The notes: generated by a model not told the origin, from the sequence alone. Shown: positions 25,476-38,511, counted from the first letter of the stretch. The stretch: 64,000 nucleotides of DNA from Mycobacterium arosiense ATCC BAA-1401 = DSM 45069 (GCF_002086125.1 NZ_MVHG01000001.1:1-64000); one strand, 5' to 3'. Made by a program: numbers and translations.

Positions 25476-27128
25476 GTGACCCCCGCTGACCTGGCTGAGC
25501 TGCTCAAAACCACCGCCGCCGCGGTGCTGGCCGAGCGCGGGCTCGATGCTGCCGCCCTGCCGCAGACGGTCACCGTGGAACGTCCCCGCAATCCCGAGCA
25601 CGGCGACTATGCCAGCAACCTGGCGCTGCAGCTGGGCAAGAAGGTCGGCGCCAACCCCCGCGACCTGGCCGGATGGCTCGCCGAGGCGCTGGCCTGCGCC
25701 GACGGGGTCGCGTCGGCGGAGGTGGCCGGACCCGGCTTCATCAACCTGCGCCTCGAGGCGTCGGCGCAGGCCGTCGTGGTCACCAACGTCATCGACGCCG
25801 GCGATCGATACGGTCACTCCGACGTGCTGGCCGGACGCAACATCAACCTGGAGTTCGTATCGGCCAACCCGACCGGGCCGATCCACATCGGCGGGACCCG
25901 CTGGGCCGCCGTCGGCGACGCGCTGGGCCGGCTGCTGTCCACGCAGGGCGCCGCGGTGGTGCGCGAATACTATTTCAACGACCACGGCGCGCAGATCGAC
26001 CGGTTCGCCGGCTCATTGATCGCCGCCGCCAGGGGCGAGCCCACCCCGGAAGACGGCTACGCGGGCGCCTACATCAACGACATCGCCGCTCAGGTGTTGC
26101 AGAAGGCGCCCGACGCGCTGAGCCTGCCCGACGACGAGATGCGCGAGACCTTCCGCGAAATCGGTGTCGACCTGATGTTCACCCACATCAAGGAGTCGCT
26201 GCACGAGTTCGGCACCGACTTCGACGTCTACACCCACGAAGATTCGATGCACACCAAGGGCCTGGTCGACCAAGCGATCGCCAGGCTGCGCAAGACGGGC
26301 AACATCTACGAAAAGGACGGCGCAACGTGGTTGCGCACCAGCGCCTTTGGTGACGACAAGGACCGCGTCGTCATCAAGAGCGACGGCAAGCCCGCCTACA
26401 TCGCCGGTGACATCGCCTACCACCTGGACAAGCGCCAGCGGGGCTTCGACCTGGCCATCTACATGCTGGGGGCCGACCACCACGGATACATCGCCCGGCT
26501 CAAGGCGGTGGCCGCGGCGTTCGGCGACGACCCGGCCGCCGTCGAGGTGCTCATCGGGCAGATGGTCAATCTGGTCCGCGACGGCCAGCCGGTCCGGATG
26601 AGCAAGCGGGCCGGAACGGTGATCACGCTGGACGACCTGGTGGAGGCGATCGGCGTCGATGCCGCGCGCTACAGCCTGATTCGTTCCTCGGTGGACACCC
26701 CGATCGACATCGACCTCGCGCTGTGGTCCTCGGCGTCGAACGAAAACCCGGTCTATTACGTGCAATACGCGCACGCCCGGCTCTCGGCGCTGGCCCGCAA
26801 CGCCGTCGAGCTCGGCCTGATCCTCGACACAGGCCACCTCGAGCTGCTCAGCCACGACAAGGAGGGGGCGCTGCTGCGCACCATCGGCGAATTCCCGCGG
26901 GTGCTCGACACGGCGGCCACTTTGCGCGAACCCCACCGGGTGTGTCGGTACCTAGAAGACCTCGCCGGCGACTACCACCGGTTCTACGACTCGTGCCGGG
27001 TGTTGCCGCAAGGCGACGAGCAACCGACCGACCTGCACGCCGCGCGCCTGGCGCTGTGCCAGGCGACCCGCCAGGTGATCGCCAACGGGCTGGCGATACT
27101 GGGTGTCACCGCTCCGGAGCGCATGTGA
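25476..27128 (+). CDS. argS: Arginyl-tRNA synthetase
   Basis: GTG 25476 ([19 protein letters not shown]) gives 550 residues, the length I recall for M. tuberculosis ArgS; the frame is open upstream but the extra 35 residues cross the tRNA promoter area. Class I signatures are [18 protein letters not shown] (HIGG for HIGH) and RMSKRAG (KMSKS equivalent). The N-terminal Add-1 domain recognises the tRNA elbow and the C-terminal DALR domain the anticodon. It attaches Arg to tRNA-Arg. It heads the operon with lysA, hom, thrC and thrB; its stop overlaps the lysA GTG. Confidence 0.96.
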   Translation: MTPADLAELLKTTAAAVLAERGLDAAALPQTVTVERPRNPEHGDYASNLALQLGKKVGANPRDLAGWLAEALACADGVASAEVAGPGFINLRLEASAQAVVVTNVIDAGDRYGHSDVLAGRNINLEFVSANPTGPIHIGGTRWAAVGDALGRLLSTQGAAVVREYYFNDHGAQIDRFAGSLIAAARGEPTPEDGYAGAYINDIAAQVLQKAPDALSLPDDEMRETFREIGVDLMFTHIKESLHEFGTDFDVYTHEDSMHTKGLVDQAIARLRKTGNIYEKDGATWLRTSAFGDDKDRVVIKSDGKPAYIAGDIAYHLDKRQRGFDLAIYMLGADHHGYIARLKAVAAAFGDDPAAVEVLIGQMVNLVRDGQPVRMSKRAGTVITLDDLVEAIGVDAARYSLIRSSVDTPIDIDLALWSSASNENPVYYVQYAHARLSALARNAVELGLILDTGHLELLSHDKEGALLRTIGEFPRVLDTAATLREPHRVCRYLEDLAGDYHRFYDSCRVLPQGDEQPTDLHAARLALCQATRQVIANGLAILGVTAPERM

Positions 27129-28543
27129 ACGTTCATCCCGCCGGTCCTCGGCACGCCGAAGAGTCCCGCCACGCCGAAAGCCCGCTGCGGCCGCAATCCC
27201 CCGAGGAGCTGCTGCTGCTGGCGCCGAACGTGTGGACGCGCAACACAATCCGCAATGACGATGGAGTCGCCGCCATTGCGGGGGTCCCGGTGACCGACCT
27301 CGCCCAGAAGTACGGCACCCCGCTGTTCGTCGTCGACGAGGACGACTTCCGGTCCCGTTGTCGTGAGATCGCGTCGGCCTTCGGCGGCGGCACGAACGTG
27401 CACTATGCCGCCAAGGCGTTCCTGTGCAGCGAGATCGCGCGGTGGATCGAAGAAGAAGGGCTGTCTCTCGACGTGTGCACCGGCGGCGAGTTGGCCGTCG
27501 CGCTGCACGCGAACTTCCCGCCGGACCGGATTACCTTCCACGGCAACAACAAATCCATCGCCGAACTGACGGCGGCGGTCAAAGCCGGTGTCGGCCATGT
27601 CGTTTTGGACTCGATGCTCGAGATCGAGCGCCTCGATGCCATCGCGGCGGAGGCGGGCATCGTCCAGGACGTTTTCGTCCGTCTCACGGTCGGCGTCGAG
27701 GCGCACACCCACGAGTTCATCTCCACCGCACACGAGGACCAGAAGTTCGGCCTGTCGCTGGCCAGCGGTGCGGCCCTGGACGCCGTGGGCAAGGTGTTCG
27801 AGACGCAGCATCTGCGGCTGGTGGGCATGCACAGCCACATCGGTTCGCAGATCTTCGATGTCGCCGGCTTCGAAATCGCCGCGCGCCGGGTCATCGGCCT
27901 GCTGCACGACGCCGTCGAGCGGTTCGGTGTCGACAAGACCGCACAGATCTCCACCGTGGATCTCGGTGGTGGGCTTGGCATCTCCTACCTGGCAGCCGAC
28001 GATCCGCCGCCGATGGGTGAGCTGGCCGCCAAGCTGAGCGCGATCGTGCGGAACGAGTCCGCGGCCGTCGGACTGCCGACCCCGAGGCTGGTGGTCGAGC
28101 CCGGTCGCGCGATCGCCGGGCCCGGCACCATCACGCTCTACGAGGTGGGCACCGTCAAGGACGTCGACGTCAGCGCCACCGCACACCGGCGCTACGTCAG
28201 CGTCGACGGCGGCATGAGCGACAACATCCGCACCGCCCTGTATGACGCGCAGTACGACGCCCGGCTGGTCTCGCGGCTCAGCGATGCGCCGGCGGAGTTG
28301 GCCCGCGTCGTCGGAAAGCATTGCGAGAGCGGCGATATCGTGGTGCGCGACACCTGGGTCCCGGGTGATCTGCGGCCCGGCGACCTGATCGGGGTCGCCG
28401 CCACCGGCGCCTACTGCTATTCATTGTCGAGTCGCTACAACATGATCTGCCGCCCCGCCGTCGTCGCGGTGCGCGACGGCCGCGCGCGTCTGATCCTGCG
28501 TCGCGAGACGGTCGACGATCTGTTGAGTCTGGAAGTGAGGTGA
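27125..28543 (+). CDS. lysA: Diaminopimelate decarboxylase
   Basis: From GTG 27125, overlapping the argS stop (GTGA), the protein has 472 residues, about 25 longer at the N-terminus than the M. tuberculosis enzyme; a start nearer [13 protein letters not shown] is possible but lacks a good codon upstream of it. The PLP lysine is in [10 protein letters not shown], the Gly-rich phosphate loop is [10 protein letters not shown], and the active-site Cys is in HCESGD of the fold type III decarboxylases. It makes lysine and CO2 from meso-diaminopimelate in the last step of lysine synthesis, drawing on the cell-wall precursor pool. Confidence 0.94.
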   Translation: MNVHPAGPRHAEESRHAESPLRPQSPEELLLLAPNVWTRNTIRNDDGVAAIAGVPVTDLAQKYGTPLFVVDEDDFRSRCREIASAFGGGTNVHYAAKAFLCSEIARWIEEEGLSLDVCTGGELAVALHANFPPDRITFHGNNKSIAELTAAVKAGVGHVVLDSMLEIERLDAIAAEAGIVQDVFVRLTVGVEAHTHEFISTAHEDQKFGLSLASGAALDAVGKVFETQHLRLVGMHSHIGSQIFDVAGFEIAARRVIGLLHDAVERFGVDKTAQISTVDLGGGLGISYLAADDPPPMGELAAKLSAIVRNESAAVGLPTPRLVVEPGRAIAGPGTITLYEVGTVKDVDVSATAHRRYVSVDGGMSDNIRTALYDAQYDARLVSRLSDAPAELARVVGKHCESGDIVVRDTWVPGDLRPGDLIGVAATGAYCYSLSSRYNMICRPAVVAVRDGRARLILRRETVDDLLSLEVR

Positions 28544-28546
28544 ATC

Positions 28547-31928
<3,382 letters not shown>

Positions 31929-32195
31929 TCCACAGCGTGGCCGGAGGGTTTGCTTGCTTCCGACAGGGATGCGGGCTATCCTCGGAGCCGTCCAGCAATC
32001 GCAGCATCTGCATCTGCATACATACTGCCTTGCCGCTAGGACAACACCAATTCTTCTTGTGGACGAGGTTCGCCGTTTACTCCGCCGATCCAGGCGATCA
32101 CCGTTGCAGAGTCGATGATTGGGCGCACTCGGCGATTTGCCTGAATGCAACGAACCCCCCGTATGACCTGATCAGCGGGGGAAGAAAGGAAATCC
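31929..32195 (+). other. Long leader upstream of rho, with a hairpin just before the ribosome site
   Basis: No open frame with family character is found in these 267 bp. Near the 3' end, CCCCC (32156-32160) can pair with GGGGG (32177-32181), directly before the GAAGAAAGGA ribosome site (about 32181-32190). The hairpin could limit rho translation or be part of autogenous control, which is known for rho in other bacteria; for this organism it is inferred. No promoter was identified with confidence. Confidence 0.4.
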
Positions 32196-34052
32196 GTGAC
32201 TGATACGGACCTGTTCACGGCTGGCGAAAACACTGACGCCAATCAACTGTCGAATGCCGTGACCACCGACACTCAAGACGCGAAACCCACCGTCTCGGGA
32301 GTTGCACTGTCCACGATGGTGCTGCCCGAGCTGCGCGCGCTGGCCAATCAAGTTGGCGTCAAAGGGACGTCGGGCATGCGTAAGAACGAACTGATCGCCG
32401 CGATCAATGAGGTCCGGGGACAGGCCAATGGCGTTCCGGCCAATGGCACCAAGTCCGCTGAGGACAGCGGCACGTCGGATAGCAACGACGACGCCAAAAA
32501 CGGCGCCGGCAGCGCCGAAACGGCGGCCGCCAAGGGCGACCAGAACGGTGCAAGCACCGAGGCGCCCCGCCGCGAACGACGGGGCGCTTCCCGCGAGGCC
32601 GGTTCAGCCGGCCGCGGCAACAAGGAGGCCGACCGCGGAGGCGCCGGCAACCGTGAAGGCGCAGCCACCGTTGAGGCCGAGCGCCGCGAGAAGCCCAAAA
32701 GCGACAGCCAGAACGACGACCGCGGCCAGGACGGCGGCGGCAACGAGCAGGATCAGAACTCGGGCGGCCAGCAGGGCCGCGGCGGTTCGAACCAGCAGGA
32801 CGACGACGGCGAGGGCCGTCAGGGCCGGCGGGGACGCCGCTTCCGTGACCGCCGTCGCCGGGGCGAGCGCTCGGGCGAGGGCGGCGACACCGAGCTGCGC
32901 GAGGACGACGTCGTTCAGCCGGTAGCCGGCATCCTCGACGTTCTCGACAATTACGCCTTCGTGCGCACCTCCGGTTACCTGGCCGGCCCGCATGACGTCT
33001 ATGTGTCGATGAACATGGTGCGCAAGAACGGCCTTCGTCGTGGTGACGCCGTCACCGGCGCGGTCCGTGTGCCCAAGGAAGGCGAACAGCCCAATCAGCG
33101 GCAGAAATTCAACCCGTTGGTGCGCCTGGACAGCGTCAACGGCGGCTCGGTCGAGGACGCCAAGAAGCGTCCCGACTTCTCCAAGCTGACGCCGCTGTAC
33201 CCCAACCAGCGCCTTCGTCTGGAGACCACCAGCGACCGGCTGACCACCCGGGTCATCGACCTGATCATGCCGATCGGCAAGGGCCAGCGGGCGTTGATCG
33301 TGTCGCCGCCCAAGGCCGGTAAGACCACGATCCTGCAGGACATCGCCAACGCGATCACCAAGAACAACCCGGAATGCCACCTCATGGTCGTGCTCGTCGA
33401 CGAGCGTCCCGAGGAGGTCACCGACATGACCCGCTCGGTCAAGGGTGAGGTGATCGCCTCGACCTTCGACCGGCCGCCGTCGGACCACACCTCGGTCGCC
33501 GAGCTGGCCATCGAGCGGGCCAAGCGGCTGGTCGAGCAGGGCAAGGACGTCGTCGTGCTGCTGGACTCGATCACCCGCCTCGGGCGCGCCTACAACAACG
33601 CGTCACCGGCGTCGGGCCGGATCCTGTCCGGTGGTGTCGACTCCACCGCGCTGTACCCGCCCAAGCGGTTCCTGGGTGCGGCCCGCAACATCGAGGAAGG
33701 CGGATCGCTGACCATCATCGCCACCGCGATGGTCGAGACCGGATCCACCGGTGACACGGTCATCTTCGAGGAGTTCAAGGGCACCGGTAACGCCGAGCTC
33801 AAGCTGGACCGCAAGATCTCCGAGCGGCGGGTCTTCCCCGCGGTGGACGTCAACCCGTCCGGTACCCGCAAGGACGAGCTGTTGCTGTCGCCGGACGAGT
33901 TCGGCATTGTGCACAAGCTGCGCCGCGTGCTGTCGGGGCTGGACTCCCACCAGGCCATCGACCTGCTGATGTCGCAGCTGCGCAAGACGAAGAACAACTA
34001 CGAGTTCCTGGTCCAGGTGTCCAAGACGACACCAGGAATGGACAACGACTAG
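32196..34052 (+). CDS. rho: Transcription termination factor Rho with a long disordered insert
   Basis: Encodes 618 residues from a GTG after GAAAGGA. The N-terminal Rho_N helix domain includes LSTMVLPELRALANQVGVKGTSGMRKNEL. Then a long Gly/Asp/Glu/Arg/Asn/Gln-rich segment (about residues 70-230, such as GGGNEQDQNSGGQQGRGG) separates it from the cold-shock RNA-binding domain (LDNYAFVRTSGYLAGPHDVY). The ATPase ring has the P-loop SPPKAGKTT, Walker B VVLVDERPEEVTD and the secondary-site segment at GRILSGGVDS. The hexamer releases RNA polymerase at Rho-dependent terminators. Such inserts are typical of actinobacterial Rho and are proposed to help RNA loading. Confidence 0.96.
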   Translation: MTDTDLFTAGENTDANQLSNAVTTDTQDAKPTVSGVALSTMVLPELRALANQVGVKGTSGMRKNELIAAINEVRGQANGVPANGTKSAEDSGTSDSNDDAKNGAGSAETAAAKGDQNGASTEAPRRERRGASREAGSAGRGNKEADRGGAGNREGAATVEAERREKPKSDSQNDDRGQDGGGNEQDQNSGGQQGRGGSNQQDDDGEGRQGRRGRRFRDRRRRGERSGEGGDTELREDDVVQPVAGILDVLDNYAFVRTSGYLAGPHDVYVSMNMVRKNGLRRGDAVTGAVRVPKEGEQPNQRQKFNPLVRLDSVNGGSVEDAKKRPDFSKLTPLYPNQRLRLETTSDRLTTRVIDLIMPIGKGQRALIVSPPKAGKTTILQDIANAITKNNPECHLMVVLVDERPEEVTDMTRSVKGEVIASTFDRPPSDHTSVAELAIERAKRLVEQGKDVVVLLDSITRLGRAYNNASPASGRILSGGVDSTALYPPKRFLGAARNIEEGGSLTIIATAMVETGSTGDTVIFEEFKGTGNAELKLDRKISERRVFPAVDVNPSGTRKDELLLSPDEFGIVHKLRRVLSGLDSHQAIDLLMSQLRKTKNNYEFLVQVSKTTPGMDND

Positions 34053-34183
34053 CCGCCCTCCTCGACCAGGCCGCCTGAGCAGATGTTGCACTAACCGATT
34101 GACAATGCCCCCGGCCGACGCCGTCGTAGTTTAAGTTTCGGCGCCGCCTATGCGCTGGGAATGTGGACGGGTAGCCCGTTGTT

Positions 34184-34213
34184 TTGGGGGAGCAGTGGTT
34201 GACCTGGCATAAT
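34184..34213 (+). promoter_or_regulatory. Candidate promoter of rpmE
   Basis: TTGGGG (34184-34189), 18-bp spacer, CATAAT (34208-34213), about 30 bp before the rpmE start. Weak -35, good -10. Confidence 0.35.
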
Positions 34214-34242
34214 CGACGCTCGACAAGATCGAAGAGGACAGC

Positions 34243-34473
34243 ATGAAATCTGACATTCACCCCGCCTACGCGGAGACCACAGTGCTCTGTGGGTGCGGCA
34301 ATACCTTCCAGACGCGCAGCACCAAGGATGGCGGCCGAATCGTCGTCGAGGTCTGCTCGCAGTGCCACCCCTTCTACACCGGCAAGCAGAAGATTCTGGA
34401 CAGCGGCGGCCGGGTGGCCCGCTTCGAGAAGCGGTACGGCAAGCGCAACGCCGGAGCTGCTGCCGACAAATAG
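34243..34473 (+). CDS. rpmE: 50S ribosomal protein L31, zinc-binding form
   Basis: Encodes 76 residues from an ATG after AAGAGGA. It contains the four cysteines of the Zn-ribbon (C+) form: CGCG (C16, C18) and CSQC (C37, C40), then [26 protein letters not shown]31 bridges the ribosomal subunits. Many actinobacteria hold a second, cysteine-free L31 elsewhere for zinc starvation; none is in this window. It sits between rho and prfA on the same strand. Confidence 0.96.
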   Translation: MKSDIHPAYAETTVLCGCGNTFQTRSTKDGGRIVVEVCSQCHPFYTGKQKILDSGGRVARFEKRYGKRNAGAAADK

Positions 34474-34572
34474 CTCGGTTACCGACGCCCGAACTGTGCG
34501 AATCGTCGCACGGGCCGGGCGTCGGTTTGCGTTTGCGGCAATGACGGGCGACACGGGGCAGGAGGTAGGGCG

Positions 34573-35646
34573 GTGACCAAGCCGGTGCAGACCATTGACG
34601 TGCTGCTGGCCGAGCACGCTGAGCTGGAGCGCCGGCTGGCCGACCCCGAGTTGCACGGCAATCCCGACGAGGCGCGCAAGGCCGGCCGCCGGTTCGCCCG
34701 CCTGGCCCCGATCGTGGGCACCTACCGCAAGCTGGTGGCCGCGCGCGACGACCTGGAGACGGCCCGAGAGCTGGCCGCCGACGACGCGTCCTTCGCCGCC
34801 GAGGTCACGGATCTCGAGACCCAGGTGGCCGAGTTGGACACCCAGCTCACCGACATGCTGGCCCCGCGCGACCCGCACGACGCCGACGACATCGTGCTCG
34901 AAGTGAAGTCCGGTGAGGGCGGCGAAGAATCGGCCTTGTTCGCCGCGGATTTGGCGCGGATGTACATCCGCTACGCCGAGCGGCACGGGTGGACCGTGAC
35001 CGTGCTGGACGAAACCACCTCGGATCTCGGCGGCTACAAGGACGCTACGCTGGCCATCGCCAGCAAGGGCGACAGCGCCGACGGGGTTTGGTCCCGGATG
35101 AAATTCGAGGGCGGAGTGCATCGGGTGCAACGCGTCCCGGTGACGGAATCTCAAGGCCGCGTTCATACGTCGGCGGCCGGCGTGCTGGTGTACCCCGAAC
35201 CCGAAGAAGTCGGCGAGGTGCAGATCGACGAGTCGGACCTGCGCATCGACGTCTACCGCTCGTCGGGGAAGGGCGGTCAGGGCGTCAACACCACCGACTC
35301 CGCGGTGCGCATTACGCACCTGCCCACCGGCATCGTCGTCACCTGTCAAAACGAGCGCTCGCAGCTGCAGAACAAGGCGCGCGCGCTGCAGGTCTTGGCC
35401 GCCCGTCTGCAGGCCCTGGCCGAAGAGCAGGCGCTGGCCGATGCCTCGGCCGACCGGGCCAGCCAGATCCGCACGGTGGACCGCAGCGAGCGCATCCGCA
35501 CCTACAACTTCCCGGAGAACCGGATCGCGGACCACCGCATCAACTTCAAGTCGCACAATCTCGATCAGGTCCTAGACGGTGACCTGGACGCCCTGTTCGA
35601 CGCCCTGGCCGCCGCCGACAAGCAGAGCCGGCTGCAACAGGCATGA
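34573..35646 (+). CDS. prfA: Peptide chain release factor 1
   Basis: Encodes 357 residues. The catalytic GGQ is in [10 protein letters not shown] (about residue 234), and the stop-codon-recognition segment near residue 185-195 contains the PVTES motif corresponding to the RF1 PxT type, so it reads UAA and UAG. Preceded by a GTG start and upstream GGGGCAGGAGG. Its glutamine in GGQ is the substrate for the neighbouring PrmC methyltransferase. Its stop overlaps an ATG that begins an 8-codon frame (35643-35669). Confidence 0.96.
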   Translation: MTKPVQTIDVLLAEHAELERRLADPELHGNPDEARKAGRRFARLAPIVGTYRKLVAARDDLETARELAADDASFAAEVTDLETQVAELDTQLTDMLAPRDPHDADDIVLEVKSGEGGEESALFAADLARMYIRYAERHGWTVTVLDETTSDLGGYKDATLAIASKGDSADGVWSRMKFEGGVHRVQRVPVTESQGRVHTSAAGVLVYPEPEEVGEVQIDESDLRIDVYRSSGKGGQGVNTTDSAVRITHLPTGIVVTCQNERSQLQNKARALQVLAARLQALAEEQALADASADRASQIRTVDRSERIRTYNFPENRIADHRINFKSHNLDQVLDGDLDALFDALAAADKQSRLQQA

Positions 35647-35658
35647 CGTCCCGCGGCG

Positions 35659-36621
35659 ATGCAGAGTGAAGCGATGAGGCGGGGCCACGCCCCGCTTGCG
35701 GGGGAGAGCGGGACAATCCAGCTCAGCCTGCGGCGCGCCATCGACGATGCCGCGGCCACCCTTGCCGAGGCGGGAATCGATTCTGCGCGTTGGGATGCCG
35801 AACAGCTGGCCGCGCACCTGGCGGGCACCGACCGCGGGCGCCTGCCGCTGCTGGAGTTGCCGGGCGCGGACTTTCTCAGGCGCTACCGCGACGTCGTGGC
35901 CGCGCGCTCGCGACGGGTGCCCCTGCAACATCTGCTGGGGACCGCCGCGTTCGGACCCGCCCTGCTGCACGTCGGCCCCGGGGTTTTCATACCCCGCCCC
36001 GAGACGGAGGCCCTACTGGAATGGGCTATGGCGCAACAACTTACGCCTCGACCCGTCATCGTCGACCTGTGCACCGGGTCGGGCGCCCTGGCGGTGGCGC
36101 TGGCCCACCACCGGCCGGGGGCGCGGATCGTCGCCGTCGACAACTCCGAAGCCGCGCTCGCGTACGCCCGCCGCAACGTGCGCGGCACCGGAGTCGAGCT
36201 GGTGCGGGCCGATGTCACGGAGCTGGCCGGCGATCCTGGCCTGCTGGCCGAGTTCGATGGCCGGGTCGACATGGTGGTGACCAACCCACCCTACGTTCCC
36301 GACGATGCCGTCCTGGACCCCGAAGTCGCGCAACATGATCCACCCGCGGCCGTCTTCGGCGGTCCGGACGGAATGGCGGTGATCGCGCCTCTGCTCCGCG
36401 TCGCCGGTCGCTGGCTGCGCCCAGGTGGACTCATCGGCGTCGAGCACGACGACACCGCTTCGGCGCAGACGGTGGAATTGTTCGACCGCACAGGGGCGTT
36501 CGACGACATTCAGGCCCGCCGTGACCTGACCGGGCGGCCGCGCTTCGTGACGGCCCGCAGGAGGGCTGCGATGAGGCGGGGGCACCTCCCGCTTGCGGGG
36601 GAGAGCGGCGCCATTGACTGA
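35659..36621 (+). CDS. prmC: Release-factor glutamine methyltransferase PrmC (HemK), flanked by repeat-derived ends
   Basis: From ATG 35659 the protein has 320 residues; ATG 35674 is an alternative. The family part begins at LRRAIDDAAATLAEAG (about residue 24) and includes GPGVFIPRPETEALLEW, the SAM motif VDLCTGSGALAVALA and the catalytic VTNPPYVP (NPPY). It methylates the GGQ glutamine of the release factors. Odd point: residues 5-18 and the last 16 or so (AMRRGHAPLAGESG and AAMRRGHLPLAGESGAID) come from two near-identical 41-bp repeats, not from the family core. It lies right after prfA and overlaps the next gene. Confidence 0.9.
   Translation: MQSEAMRRGHAPLAGESGTIQLSLRRAIDDAAATLAEAGIDSARWDAEQLAAHLAGTDRGRLPLLELPGADFLRRYRDVVAARSRRVPLQHLLGTAAFGPALLHVGPGVFIPRPETEALLEWAMAQQLTPRPVIVDLCTGSGALAVALAHHRPGARIVAVDNSEAALAYARRNVRGTGVELVRADVTELAGDPGLLAEFDGRVDMVVTNPPYVPDDAVLDPEVAQHDPPAAVFGGPDGMAVIAPLLRVAGRWLRPGGLIGVEHDDTASAQTVELFDRTGAFDDIQARRDLTGRPRFVTARRRAAMRRGHLPLAGESGAID
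35671..35711 (+). repeat. 41-bp MIRU-like repeat, copy A, inside the 5' end of prmC
   Basis: Runs from GCGATGAGGCGGGG to CTTGCGGGGGAGAGCGG and matches copy B at 38 of 41 positions. It has a GC-rich hairpin around CCCCGC/GCGGGG. It encodes AMRRGHAPLAGESG in the prmC frame and resembles the end of mycobacterial MIRU elements, which have ATGCAGAG and GCGATGAGG motifs; both are here (ATGCAGAG at 35659-35666). Confidence 0.75.
36568..36608 (+). repeat. 41-bp MIRU-like repeat, copy B, spanning the prmC 3' end before tsaC
   Basis: Same sequence as copy A except three bases. It supplies the last codons of prmC and ends 5 bp before the TTG start of the next gene, so it sits on the gene junction, the usual place for MIRU-type elements. 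Confidence 0.75.
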
Positions 36622-37273
36622 CGTCTTCGACTGTGCCGATCCCGATCAGCGCTCACTCGGGATTGCCGCCGCGGCGGCGGCGCTCAAGGGTGGCCGGCTG
36701 GTGGTCATGCCGACCGACACGGTGTACGGCATCGGCGCCGATGCATTCAACAGCGCCGCGGTCTCCGCGTTGCTGTCGGCGAAGGGGCGCGGGCGCGACA
36801 TGCCGGTGGGCGTGCTGGTCGGCTCCTGGCACACCATCGAGGGGCTCGTCTACACCATGCCGGACGGGGCCCGCGACCTCATCCGCGCCTTCTGGCCGGG
36901 CGCGTTGAGCCTGGTGGTGAACCAGGCGCCGTCGCTGCAGTGGGACCTCGGTGATGCCCGCGGCACCGTGATGTTGCGTATGCCGTTACATCCCGTGGCG
37001 ATCGAGCTGCTGCGCGAAGTCGGGCCCCTGGCGGTGTCCAGCGCGAACGTCTCCGGCCGCCCGGCCGCCGTGGACGCCACCGAGGCGCGCAGCCAGCTTG
37101 GCGATCTGGTCGACGTCTATCTGGAAGCGGGGCCGTCTGATCAGGGGGCGGCCTCCACGATCGTCGACCTCACCGGGGGCACGCCGCAGATTCTGCGGCC
37201 GGGCCCGGTGAGCGCGGAACGGATCGCCGAAGTGCTCGCCCTCGATCCGGAAAGCCTGACCGCCCAGGCCTGA
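36614..37273 (+). CDS. tsaC: L-threonylcarbamoyladenylate synthase (Sua5/YwlC/YrdC)
   Basis: TTG 36614 (TDVFDCADPDQRSLGIAAA) gives 219 residues and fits the length I recall for Rv1301; an upstream start at 36593 would use repeat-derived sequence. The YrdC domain shows VVMPTDTVYGIGADAF, KGRGRDMPVGVLVGS, and SSANVSGRPA, with the Lys/Arg and Ser/Asn residues that bind threonine and ATP. It makes threonylcarbamoyl-AMP for the t6A37 tRNA modification. The start TTGACTGA overlaps the prmC stop. Confidence 0.9.
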   Translation: MTDVFDCADPDQRSLGIAAAAAALKGGRLVVMPTDTVYGIGADAFNSAAVSALLSAKGRGRDMPVGVLVGSWHTIEGLVYTMPDGARDLIRAFWPGALSLVVNQAPSLQWDLGDARGTVMLRMPLHPVAIELLREVGPLAVSSANVSGRPAAVDATEARSQLGDLVDVYLEAGPSDQGAASTIVDLTGGTPQILRPGPVSAERIAEVLALDPESLTAQA

Positions 37274-37320
37274 CTGGAGCGGTTGTCGAGGTCCCAGCTT
37301 TGTCCAGTACGGTCACGGTG

Positions 37321-38511
37321 ATGTCCAGCGACGTAACCAACCTTGCCGGTGGTTTACTCGCGTTGGGCGACCGCGGCGCCGGCGTCCCGCTTCGTGAGCT
37401 GGCGCTGGTGGGCTTGACCGCGGCGATCATCACGTACTTCGCCACCGGCCCGGTACGGGTGTTGGCGACCCGGCTCGGCGCGGTCGCCTACCCGCGGGAG
37501 CGCGACGTCCACGTGACTCCGACGCCCCGAATGGGCGGGCTGGCAATGTTTCTCGGCGTCATCACGGCCGTCTTTCTGGCGTCCCAGCTTCCGGCGCTCA
37601 CCCGTGGCTTCGTCTACTCCACCGGTATGCCCGCGGTCCTGGTCGCCGGCGCGGTCATCATGGGCATCGGCCTGATCGACGACCGTTGGGGCCTCGATGC
37701 GTTGACCAAGTTCGCCGGTCAGATCACGGCGGCCAGCGTGCTGGTCACTATGGGTGTGGCATGGAGCGTGCTGTACATCCCTATCGGCGGCGTGGGCACC
37801 ATCGTGCTCGATCAGGCCTCGTCGATCCTGCTGACCCTGGCGCTCACCGTGTCGGTCGTCAACGCGATGAACTTCGTCGACGGCCTCGACGGCCTGGCCG
37901 CCGGTCTCGGGCTGATCACCGCGTTGGCCATCTGCATGTTCTCGGTCGGGCTGCTGCGCGACCACGGCGGTGACGTCTTGTTCTATCCGCCCGCGGTGAT
38001 TTCAGTGGTGCTGGCCGGGGCGTGTCTTGGGTTCCTGCCGCACAACTTCCACCGCGCCAAGATCTTCATGGGCGACTCCGGCTCGATGCTGATCGGTCTG
38101 ATGCTGTCGGCCGCGTCCACGACGGCCGCCGGCCCCGTCTCGCAGAACGCCTACGGCGCGCGCGACGTGTTCGTCCTGCTGTCGCCGTTCCTGCTGGTCG
38201 CCGCGGTCATCTTCGTGCCGATGCTCGATTTGCTGCTGGCGATCGTGCGCCGGACCCGCGCGGGTCGCAGCGCGTTCAGCCCCGACAAGATGCATCTGCA
38301 TCACCGGTTGCTACAGATCGGTCATTCCCACCGCCGGGTGGTGTTGCTGATCTACCTGTGGGTCGGGATCGTCGCGTTCGGTGCCGCCAGCACAATCTTT
38401 TTCCGCCCCCGCGATACCGCCGCGGTGATGCTGGGCGCCATCGTGGTGGCCGGCATCGCGACGGCGATCCCGCTGTTGCGCCGGGGCGACGACTACTACG
38501 ACGAAGGGTAG
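37321..38511 (+). CDS. wecA: Decaprenyl-phosphate N-acetylglucosaminyl-phosphotransferase (WecA/Rfe)
   Basis: Encodes 396 residues from ATG 37321; TTG 37300 is an in-frame alternative. It has about 11 hydrophobic segments. Family motifs: PTPRMGGLAMF, MGIGLIDDRWGLD (DDxxD-like catalytic Asp), NAMNFVDGLDGLAAG, and HNFHRAKIFMGDSGS followed by SPDKMHLHHRL (the HHH-type basic motif). It transfers GlcNAc-1-P to decaprenyl phosphate on the inner face of the membrane, the first step of the arabinogalactan linker unit. The 215 bp after it, before atpI, hold no gene; I see no convincing promoter there. Confidence 0.93.
   Translation: MSSDVTNLAGGLLALGDRGAGVPLRELALVGLTAAIITYFATGPVRVLATRLGAVAYPRERDVHVTPTPRMGGLAMFLGVITAVFLASQLPALTRGFVYSTGMPAVLVAGAVIMGIGLIDDRWGLDALTKFAGQITAASVLVTMGVAWSVLYIPIGGVGTIVLDQASSILLTLALTVSVVNAMNFVDGLDGLAAGLGLITALAICMFSVGLLRDHGGDVLFYPPAVISVVLAGACLGFLPHNFHRAKIFMGDSGSMLIGLMLSAASTTAAGPVSQNAYGARDVFVLLSPFLLVAAVIFVPMLDLLLAIVRRTRAGRSAFSPDKMHLHHRLLQIGHSHRRVVLLIYLWVGIVAFGAASTIFFRPRDTAAVMLGAIVVAGIATAIPLLRRGDDYYDEG

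Noticed and set aside
34099..34132. TTGACA at 34099 with TAGTTT downstream as an rpmE promoter
   Set aside because: The spacer would be 22 bp, too long; TTGGGG-N18-CATAAT closer to rpmE is more likely.
33850..35556. 568-codon minus-strand frame opposite rho, rpmE and prfA
   Set aside because: Runs across three well-supported genes and has no recognisable feature.
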